From positions 1 through 6,659 of the forward strand of contig DAOWGY010000104.1 in NCBI GenBank assembly GCA_030641695.1: a stretch of 6,659 nt of DNA, given 5' to 3'. This document shows, piece by piece, positions 1 to 5,429 of this stretch (within the stretch, counting starts at the first letter, position 1; every line of letters begins with the position of its first letter). A program made the translations under genes and the position numbers. The DNA comes from Gammaproteobacteria bacterium (GTDB taxonomy: Bacteria; Pseudomonadota; Gammaproteobacteria; Steroidobacterales; Woeseiaceae). The notes under the pieces are model-generated. The model searched no databases, had not been told where the DNA came from, and saw only the letters and a program-made list of their open reading frames with translations.

Positions 1-297
1 CCGAACTTCTCGGAAATTCAGGCCAATGTCTTCGACCTCAATTGCGTGGGCTGTCACTCAGCCGGCAACGCCTCGGGCGGGTTGAATCTGGAAGCGGCAG
101 CGAGTTACGCGATGCTTATCGATATACCCAGCAATGGTGACCCCAATTTCGATCGCGTAGAACCGTTGCTGCCCGACGATAGCTACCTGGTCCAGAAACT
201 CGAGGGAACGGCATCGGCAGGGCAAGAGATGCCGCCTGGCGCACCGTTGCCTCAGACTGAGATTGACGTCGTCAGAACATGGATTACTAACGGCGCG
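1..297 (+). repeat. Haem module A of the duplicated cytochrome domain
   Basis: This is the first copy of a protein-level tandem-type duplication within the cytochrome gene, about 99 residues long. It opens PNFSEIQANVF, carries CVGCH, then RVEP...DSYLVQK, EMPPGAPLPQTEID and WITNGA. It lines up residue for residue at both ends with the copy at 742-1041. The DNA has diverged well beyond a recent duplication. Because the module starts exactly at the window edge, more copies may lie upstream. Confidence 0.8.
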
Positions 298-1044
298 ATC
301 GACGATCGCGTGGTGGTGCTGGCACCAATTACCGTGACGTCGCTGTCACCAATGCCGAATGCGGCGCTAACTGCTTCGCCGGCAAGCATCATTGCCGGCT
401 TCAGTCGCGAACTAAATCAGACCACTGTCGACACCACGACATTTATCCTTACCGCAAGTGGTGGTGACGGCACGTTCGCCGACAACAATGAAGTGCAGAT
501 TAACGCGGTATCGATTGACATCGGCGCGAATCCGCAAAGCGCTGTTTTCGACCTGACCGGTGTGCAGTTGAATGACGACACCTATCGCATCAGCCTGCTC
601 GGCAACGCGACGAACTCGATTCTGGACCTGGATGGCAACATGCTCGACGGCGAGTACCTGGGTGCGTTGCCGTCAGGTAACGGTGTGGCGGGCGGTGATT
701 TCATGGTCAACTTCACGCTTGTAACGCCAGTCGTCATTGGTCCGACGCTCCCCGAAATTCAGGCGATCGTGTTTACGCCGAAATGCGCGGTGTGTCACAC
801 CGGCGTTGGTGCCGTACTGCCCGGAGTGATGGATCTCACCAGTGTAGCGGCGAGCCGTGCTGCATTGGTCAGTGTTCAGAGTATCCAGAGCGCATTGAAT
901 CGTGTCGAGCCCGGTCAGCCCGCCAATAGCTACCTCGTTCAAAAGATCGACGGTACGGCGGCGTCGCAGATGCCACCGAGCGGACCTTTGCCACAGGCAG
1001 AGATCGACGCGATTGTTCAGTGGATCCTGGACGGCGCGCCCTAG
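1..1044 (+). CDS. Exported c-type cytochrome with two haem modules around an Ig-like domain (5' end missing)
   Basis: The reading frame is open from base 1, so the start and any signal peptide lie upstream; 347 residues and the TAG stop are present. Residues 15-19 read CVGCH and residues 262-266 read CAVCH, both c-type haem attachment motifs. Each is followed after about 60 residues by an MPP motif (Met77, Met324) that could give the axial Met ligand, then by a closely similar C-terminal helix (PLPQxEID...W). Residues about 109-243 resemble the SbsA Ig-like/Big_5 fold: an SLSPMPNAA opening, a FSREL strand, and a late LDLDGNML segment. Covalent haem attachment occurs outside the cytoplasm, so a periplasmic or surface electron-transfer protein is likely. 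Partner and redox role cannot be read from the window. A GTG at 46 is a poor start because it would cut the first haem motif. The gene is convergent with alaX, with 8 bp between the stops. The two haem motifs are certain; the Ig-like call is by pattern. Confidence 0.85.
   Translation, partial: PNFSEIQANVFDLNCVGCHSAGNASGGLNLEAAASYAMLIDIPSNGDPNFDRVEPLLPDDSYLVQKLEGTASAGQEMPPGAPLPQTEIDVVRTWITNGAIDDRVVVLAPITVTSLSPMPNAALTASPASIIAGFSRELNQTTVDTTTFILTASGGDGTFADNNEVQINAVSIDIGANPQSAVFDLTGVQLNDDTYRISLLGNATNSILDLDGNMLDGEYLGALPSGNGVAGGDFMVNFTLVTPVVIGPTLPEIQAIVFTPKCAVCHTGVGAVLPGVMDLTSVAASRAALVSVQSIQSALNRVEPGQPANSYLVQKIDGTAASQMPPSGPLPQAEIDAIVQWILDGAP
742..1041 (+). repeat. Haem module B of the duplicated cytochrome domain
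   Basis: This is the second copy of the about 100-residue haem module. It opens PTLPEIQAIVF, carries CAVCH, then RVEP...NSYLVQK, QMPPSGPLPQAEID and WILDGAP, and ends at the stop codon. The regions flanking the CxxCH and the MPP segment are the most conserved between the copies. The stretch between haem motif and RVEP differs in length and sequence. Confidence 0.8.
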
Positions 1045-1052
1045 GTCGTATT

Positions 1053-1754
1053 TCAATCGTCGAGATGAATGTTTACACGACGATTGCGTCTGCCTTTCTT
1101 CTCGACTTTTCCGATTCGCACGGCGCCGACTTCGGCCGTGGAGTTCAGATGCGTTCCTCCGCAGGGTTGCAGATCGACGCCTTCGATCTCCAGTAGTCGA
1201 ACCTTGCCTTTGCCCCGTGGCGGCTGCACGGACATCGTCCGTACGAGTTCCGGGTTTGCGTCGAGTTCTTCTTCCGTGATCCAGCGGCAACTGACGGCGT
1301 GATCGGCTTCGACCAGCGCTTGCAGTGCAGCGCTGACCGCTTCCTTGTCCACGGTGTCTTCCATGTCGAAATCGAGCCGGCTCTTTTCGGCAGATATGTT
1401 CCCGCCTGTGACGCCGTATTGCAGGATCGAGCCGAGCAGGTGCATGGCCGTGTGCATTCGCATGTGCCGATAGCGACGCTCCCAATCGAGCTCCAGGTGC
1501 ACTGTGTCGCCAGTACCCGGCAGCGAACCGCCTTCCTCGATCACGTGCACGATCGTGCCGTCGTCGCCATAGCGGGTATCGACAATCGCTGCGCTGCCGG
1601 ATGACCAGCTCAGGGTACCGGTATCACCGGGCTGGCCTCCGCCCAGCGGATAAAAAACCGTGCGATCGACCGTCACGGCGGCTTCGTCGACCGCAACGAC
1701 CGTGGCGTCGCAATTTTTCATGTAGGAGTTGCTACGAAACAGTTCGTCAGTCAT
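1053..1754 (-). CDS. alaX: AlaX-type alanyl-tRNA editing protein (Ser/Gly-tRNA-Ala deacylase)
   Basis: This 233-residue protein is a free-standing homologue of the AlaRS editing domain. Such enzymes hydrolyse Ser-tRNA-Ala (and, for the M type, Gly-tRNA-Ala) in the cytoplasm to protect against mistranslation. Residues 34-46 carry FYPLGGGQPGDTG, the signature of the AlaRS-like domain that precedes the editing site. The zinc ligands are all visible: HTAMH gives His101 and His105, and CGGTH gives Cys198 and His202. The length and the N-terminal glycine-rich region fit the medium AlaX-M class rather than the short AlaX-S or long AlaX-L. There is no aminoacylation domain and both ends are intact, so it is not an alaS fragment. 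The ATG at 1754 is preceded by a purine-rich AGAGAAG that could serve as a weak ribosome-binding site. The gene is divergent from the OCD-family gene. The family call is secure; tRNA substrate preference is from family knowledge. Confidence 0.93.
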   Translation of the reverse strand: MTDELFRSNSYMKNCDATVVAVDEAAVTVDRTVFYPLGGGQPGDTGTLSWSSGSAAIVDTRYGDDGTIVHVIEEGGSLPGTGDTVHLELDWERRYRHMRMHTAMHLLGSILQYGVTGGNISAEKSRLDFDMEDTVDKEAVSAALQALVEADHAVSCRWITEEELDANPELVRTMSVQPPRGKGKVRLLEIEGVDLQPCGGTHLNSTAEVGAVRIGKVEKKGRRNRRVNIHLDD

Positions 1755-1818
1755 TTGCTTCTCTTTGATTCCGGTTTCTGTTCAGGTAAGCGAATATATC
1801 GTATAACACCGCTCTGTT
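1755..1818. promoter_or_regulatory. Divergent intergenic region between alaX and the OCD-family gene
   Basis: This 64-bp gap is the only place for promoters of both flanking genes, and its right half is locally AT-rich (AATATAT at 1793-1799, TATAAC at 1802-1807). TATAAC resembles a -10 box for the rightward gene, and TATATT on the minus strand (1793-1798) resembles one for alaX. I find no convincing -35 box at 16-18 bp from either. If TATAAC is used, transcription would begin only a few bases before the OCD start codon. The hexamers are seen; their use as promoters is inference. Confidence 0.3.
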
Positions 1819-2796
1819 ATGAGAGTTCTGAGCGCAGCCGACATTCACCGGCTCTTGCCGATGAAGCAGTGCATCGAGATCATGGATTCGGCCATGCGTG
1901 CTGTTTCATCCGGTAATTTCTCGATTCCGCTGAGAATGTTCATACCGCTTGCTGATTCGAACGCGCATCTCGGCCTGATGCCGGGTTCAATACCGAATCT
2001 GCCAGTGTACGGCGCCAAGATCATCAGTCTGCATCCCGGCAATCCGGCCTCCGGCGTTCCGGCCATCCAGGGCTTCGTGGCACTGTTCGATAAGGAGACC
2101 GGTACACCCGCTGCCCTGGTCGATGGCGCTGCGATCACAGCGATTCGAACGGCAGCCGCCTCCGCACTCGCAACCCGCGTGTTGGCGCGGAGCGACGCAT
2201 CGAGTCACGGCGTTTTTGGTACGGGCGTGCAGGCAGCGACACACATCGAGGCAATCGCGTGCGTTCGCGATATCGATTCCGTCCTCGTATGGGCACGCGA
2301 TATGCACAAAGCGAAGCAATTCGCTGTCCTGCAATCGGAGCGGACCGGGCTCGACGTTAGTGCGACTCAATCTGCCGAAAAGGCGGCCAGCTGCGATATT
2401 GTCAGCACGGTGACGGGCGCCACTGAGCCGGTACTCGAAGGCACCTGGCTCATGCCGGGCGCGCACGTCAACCTGGTCGGCGCGCACACACCGACGACGC
2501 GAGAGGCCGACTCCGAGACGCTCAGGCGCGCGTCGATTTACGTCGATCTGCTGGAATCGGCACGCATCGAAGCCGGTGACATCCTGATTCCAATCGAAGA
2601 AGGCAGCATTTGCGAGCAGGACATCGTCGGCGAAATCGGTCAGGTTCTGGCGCGGGACATCGGTGGTCGCAACAACGATGAGCAGATCACCCTGTACATA
2701 TCGCTCGGCATCGTCGTGCAGGACCTGTTTGCGGCAAGCTATGTACTCGATGCCGCCGAGACGATCGATGCGGGAACGACAGTCAGCCTGAGTTGA
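1819..2796 (+). CDS. Ornithine cyclodeaminase / mu-crystallin family protein
   Basis: At 325 residues this has the usual length of the family, which includes ornithine cyclodeaminase, archaeal alanine dehydrogenase, imine (ketimine) reductases and mu-crystallin; all bind NAD(P) and act on amino or imino acids. Features seen are the N-terminal MRVLSAADI start typical of the family, Lys67 in YGAKIIS, Arg110 in TAIRTAAASALAT, and the Rossmann dinucleotide loop GVFGTGVQAA at 131-140. Lys67 and Arg110 match substrate-contacting residues of Pseudomonas ornithine cyclodeaminase. The position of its catalytic Asp228 (GGD) is His223 here (NLVGAHTP), so true ornithine cyclodeaminase activity is doubtful and the substrate is open. 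A C-terminal SLGIVVQDLFAA segment is also typical. No Shine-Dalgarno is visible before the ATG; the start rests on family fit. The stop directly abuts that of the acyltransferase gene. Confidence 0.9.
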   Translation: MRVLSAADIHRLLPMKQCIEIMDSAMRAVSSGNFSIPLRMFIPLADSNAHLGLMPGSIPNLPVYGAKIISLHPGNPASGVPAIQGFVALFDKETGTPAALVDGAAITAIRTAAASALATRVLARSDASSHGVFGTGVQAATHIEAIACVRDIDSVLVWARDMHKAKQFAVLQSERTGLDVSATQSAEKAASCDIVSTVTGATEPVLEGTWLMPGAHVNLVGAHTPTTREADSETLRRASIYVDLLESARIEAGDILIPIEEGSICEQDIVGEIGQVLARDIGGRNNDEQITLYISLGIVVQDLFAASYVLDAAETIDAGTTVSLS

Positions 2797-4161
2797 TTAC
2801 GATTCCGGCGCACCGAAATCTCTCTCGGTAAACATGCGTGGCACATCAGGGTCCGCGCTGCGCTCGACGACTTGCCGGACCGTAGTAACGAGGTCGGTCC
2901 GCATCGCGCGCAGATCGTCGAGGTCACCGCCGAGCCGGGTCAACCTCAGTAACGACTGCATCGACGTGAACAACCCTGCCTCGGCTTCCATGAGTCGAAC
3001 CGAGGCGAAGAAGCTGAATGGCAACGCGATCAACACGAGCAAGCCCCACCAAAAGCCGAAATTCACGCCAACCGCAATTGCGACGATCACATAAAGAAGC
3101 GGCAACAACAACATTGTGGCGAACACCTTGAGCGTCGCAATGTCGTCCATCTCATAACTGAAGCGCTCGCCGACCAGGGAGACCAGCCAGCCGACGGGCA
3201 GGTGCAGCAGTGCGCCAGGGATGGCGAATGGCAGCAATACCAGCATCATCAGGCTGCGCAGGAATATACGGCGAAACGCCAGGCTCAGTGTCACGGGTTG
3301 CCGCAATTGATAGTCCTTGAGGCCGAGCATTTCGAGCCGCGCCTGGTAGTTCTCGACGTCGCGCCGCATTCGTTGCATGTCCGGATCGTCCATCGCGGCC
3401 AGGTAGCCATCGACAAAGCGTCGGCTGAGCTCGACATATTGACCGGGCGTGAGCACAGCAGTCGAGGGTTTGTACAAGCGCCGGACGCTCTGAATGAAGC
3501 GCAGCGTTCCCCAGTCCGGAGCGTTCAGCGTTACCGAGGACAAGGCATCACCTACATGGTCGGTCAGGTTTTTGACCGCCTCCTGCGAGTCGTGGTTATA
3601 AGCCCGAATCCATTGCTCGTCGATCTTGATCGGCTCGCCGAATTCGATCAACACCTGGCTGCGGAAGCGGTGACGGTGGATATAGTTGAGACCACAGGGA
3701 ATGATGGTCAGGTCTTCCGCACCGCGTGCCGCCGCTTCGAGTGCGATTCGGGCCGTGCCCGTTTTCAGCTTGACCAGTCTGGATTCGGCATGGCTCACGC
3801 CCTCCGGAAATATGCCCATGCAGTTGCGGGATTGAATCACCTCGTACACGCGATCGAAGGCTTTCTGGTTGTCGACCTCACCGTCGTGCTCCTCGCGCCG
3901 GTACACAGGCACGGCGCCGCTCGCGTCGAGCAGTGGCCCGAGGCCGCGGTACTGCCAGAGCTTGGCATTCGCCAGGAAATGCAGCGGCCAGCGTCCGCAT
4001 TTGGCAGTCAGCAACCAGCCGTCCATCAGCGCGTTCGGGTGGTTGCCGGCAAAGATGACCGGTCCTGTCGAGGGCACGTTTTCGATACCAACGACATCGA
4101 TTCGCCGAAAGAACGTGCTGGTGATGATCTGCACCAGTGTGGTGACGAAAAATTGCAGCAT
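2797..4161 (-). CDS. PlsC/LPLAT-type phospholipid acyltransferase with C-terminal membrane segments
   Basis: From Met at 4161 this is a 454-residue membrane protein of the glycerophosphate/lysophospholipid acyltransferase superfamily, which moves acyl groups to glycerol-phosphate lipids at the inner membrane. Numbering from the chosen start, the catalytic block is NHPNALMDG at 40-48 (His41, Asp47), followed by GAVPVYRREE at 82-91, GIFPEG at 116-121 and IIPCGLNYIHRHRF further on. His and Asp are five residues apart, as in fungal Sct1/Gpt2-type enzymes, not the four of classical PlsC. Hydrophobic segments at about 299-327, 346-366 and 368-388 suggest two or three membrane passes, with a soluble tail after them. 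The frame stays open to ATG 4269 and TTG 4272, which has AGGA seven bases upstream. I chose 4161 because MLQFF leads straight into the domain as in relatives, and the 37 extra residues match nothing known. The exact substrate cannot be told. Confidence 0.85.
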   Translation of the reverse strand: MLQFFVTTLVQIITSTFFRRIDVVGIENVPSTGPVIFAGNHPNALMDGWLLTAKCGRWPLHFLANAKLWQYRGLGPLLDASGAVPVYRREEHDGEVDNQKAFDRVYEVIQSRNCMGIFPEGVSHAESRLVKLKTGTARIALEAAARGAEDLTIIPCGLNYIHRHRFRSQVLIEFGEPIKIDEQWIRAYNHDSQEAVKNLTDHVGDALSSVTLNAPDWGTLRFIQSVRRLYKPSTAVLTPGQYVELSRRFVDGYLAAMDDPDMQRMRRDVENYQARLEMLGLKDYQLRQPVTLSLAFRRIFLRSLMMLVLLPFAIPGALLHLPVGWLVSLVGERFSYEMDDIATLKVFATMLLLPLLYVIVAIAVGVNFGFWWGLLVLIALPFSFFASVRLMEAEAGLFTSMQSLLRLTRLGGDLDDLRAMRTDLVTTVRQVVERSADPDVPRMFTERDFGAPES

Positions 4162-4394
4162 CGGCGTGCCGGATCCCTGGTAAGCGAAGGAGTTTGAGAC
4201 TCTGCGACCATTGAGAAACTGACATAACGCCGGCGAACGAGCAACCGGGCGGATTATGTTGCAATGCATCAATGCCGATTCCTGAAGTCATGACGTCGCA
4301 CACAGAACTTCACCAGCAATTCCGGTAAAAGCGAGTGAGGTTGTGCGTTGTTCCTGCCTTTTCGGCCGTGCGACCACATATGGAGATGTTCCTG
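4162..4394. promoter_or_regulatory. Divergent intergenic region between the acyltransferase and lipoprotein genes
   Basis: With the chosen starts this gap is 233 bp; if the upstream acyltransferase start were used it would shrink by 108-111 bp. On the minus strand CATAAT (plus-strand ATTATG, 4253-4258) resembles a -10 box for the acyltransferase gene, without a good -35 partner. If real, it would lie downstream of the 4269/4272 starts and so favour the 4161 start. A short palindrome GTCATGAC sits at 4287-4294, of a length expected by chance. I see no clear promoter for the rightward operon, no riboswitch-like structure and no RNA gene. Confidence 0.25.
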
Positions 4395-5429
4395 GTGCAA
4401 GGGATTGGCACAAAAACTGGGGCGATTCTGCGTCTCGCTGTCCTCGTGGGCGCGTTGTCGCTGTCCGGGTGCGCGCTATTCGCGCCCGAACCCGAAATCG
4501 TGGCGCCGGTACCCGAGATCGTCATCGAGCCACCGCAGCCCGTTGTCGAAGTAGCGCCGGAACCGGAGCCGCCGCCTCGCATCGTCGAGCCGCCACCGCT
4601 ACCCGAAGTCGCTATCGTGCTGGCCAGCCGCCAGCCGGCCTACGAAGATGTTGCCGTTGAGCTGGGCGACAGACTCGAGAATCTTACGATTTACGACCTC
4701 AGCGATCGCAGTCAGCCACCGGCCACCGCATTTCGCCTCATCAATGACTCGAATTCCGGCGCCGTCGTCGCAATTGGCCTGCAAGCTGCGAAGGCGTCAA
4801 TTGCAATGGCGCAGATGCCGGTCGTTTTCAGCCAGGTATTCAACTACCGGGAACACGGCCTCGTGACGGAGAATAGCCGCGGCATTGCGGCACTGGCGCC
4901 GCTCGATGCGCACCTGTCCGCCTGGAAGAAAGTCGACCCGACGCTCGCGCGCGTCGGCATGATAATTGGTGAAGGGCATGAGGACCTGGTCGCCGAGGCA
5001 GAGGTTGCCGCAGCGAGGCACGGGCTCGAACTGCATGTCCGCGAGACACATTCGGATCAGGAGACGCTGTATCAATTCAAGCGCATGATCCGGGAGATCG
5101 ACGGCTTCTGGCTGTTCCCGGACAATCGCATTCTGAGTCCGCGCATCCTGCGCGACATGCTCGAGCAGGCCAATCGGCGCCAGGTGCCGGTCGCCGTATC
5201 GCATGAAGCGATGCTGTCGATGGGCGTCGCTATTTGCGTATCGACGGTCGCCTCGGATATCGCGGCGACGATCATCAGCGTGCTGGAGAGAATCAACGCG
5301 GGTGAGATCGACAAGGTGCCGCCCCTGACCGGGCTCTCGGAGGTCCGCGTCGTCACCAACGACGCCATGTTGAAAGGCAATGTGTCGGCGGAGGCGATCT
5401 CGCCATCGGCGGATGGCGGGTCGCCATGA
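4395..5429 (+). CDS. Lipoprotein with ABC_sub_bind-type periplasmic binding domain and Pro-rich tether
   Basis: The product has a hydrophobic signal segment (LAVLVGALSLSGC) with lipobox LSGC; the lipidated Cys is residue 26 from the chosen start. Ala follows at +2, which under the enterobacterial sorting rule predicts transfer to the outer membrane. About 40 Pro/Glu/Val-rich residues follow, then a binding domain from about residue 72 to 328. That domain shows hallmarks of the ABC_sub_bind (TrpX-like) family: MPVVFSQV, ARVGMIIGEG, DGFWLFPDNRILSP and RRQVPVAVSHE. The family binds small solutes such as amino acids; the ligand here is unknown. No permease or ATPase gene is adjacent. Its TGA overlaps the ATG of the diguanylate cyclase gene, implying co-translation and joint function. 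GTG 4395 was chosen because GGAG lies nine bases upstream; ATG 4380 and ATG 4386 lack a spaced site but remain possible, as does GTG 4335. A sensory rather than transport role is inference. Confidence 0.85.
   Translation: MQGIGTKTGAILRLAVLVGALSLSGCALFAPEPEIVAPVPEIVIEPPQPVVEVAPEPEPPPRIVEPPPLPEVAIVLASRQPAYEDVAVELGDRLENLTIYDLSDRSQPPATAFRLINDSNSGAVVAIGLQAAKASIAMAQMPVVFSQVFNYREHGLVTENSRGIAALAPLDAHLSAWKKVDPTLARVGMIIGEGHEDLVAEAEVAAARHGLELHVRETHSDQETLYQFKRMIREIDGFWLFPDNRILSPRILRDMLEQANRRQVPVAVSHEAMLSMGVAICVSTVASDIAATIISVLERINAGEIDKVPPLTGLSEVRVVTNDAMLKGNVSAEAISPSADGGSP
4485..4607 (+). repeat. Low-complexity Pro/Glu-rich linker coding segment
   Basis: This segment encodes about 41 residues directly after the lipobox, made of irregular repeats of PE, PxPEIV, IEPP and PEPEPPP. 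It is the only low-complexity stretch of the window. It separates the membrane anchor from the folded binding domain and would be extended and flexible. The repeats are imperfect at DNA level, so this is compositional bias and not a true microsatellite. Confidence 0.8.

Noticed and set aside
1054..1086. Inverted repeat CAATCGTCG / CGACGATTG with a 15-base loop at the end of alaX, as a possible bidirectional terminator
   Set aside because: There is no T-run directly after it on either strand, and a 9-bp repeat of this kind is expected by chance about once in a window this long.
673..1485. Minus-strand open frame of 270 codons across the cytochrome and alaX genes
   Set aside because: It overlaps two well-supported genes, is Arg-rich and shows no family features.
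1053..1754. AlaX read as a fragment of a broken alaS gene
   Set aside because: Both ends are intact, all four zinc ligands are present and the length fits the free-standing AlaX-M class.
3202..4197. Long plus-strand open frame of 331 codons antisense to the acyltransferase gene
   Set aside because: It is a shadow of a GC-rich coding strand. The minus-strand frame carries all acyltransferase motifs, whereas this product has no recognisable domain and a His/Arg/Gln-rich composition.
4162..4272. N-terminal extension of the acyltransferase from TTG 4272 or ATG 4269
   Set aside because: Not excluded, since AGGA lies seven bases before TTG, but the 37 added residues match no family feature and the domain begins naturally at Met 4161. 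It is kept as an alternative only.
4395..5429. Binding protein read as a component of an ordinary ABC importer
   Set aside because: No permease or ATPase gene is in the window, and the overlap is with a GGDEF gene. Importer genes elsewhere cannot be excluded.
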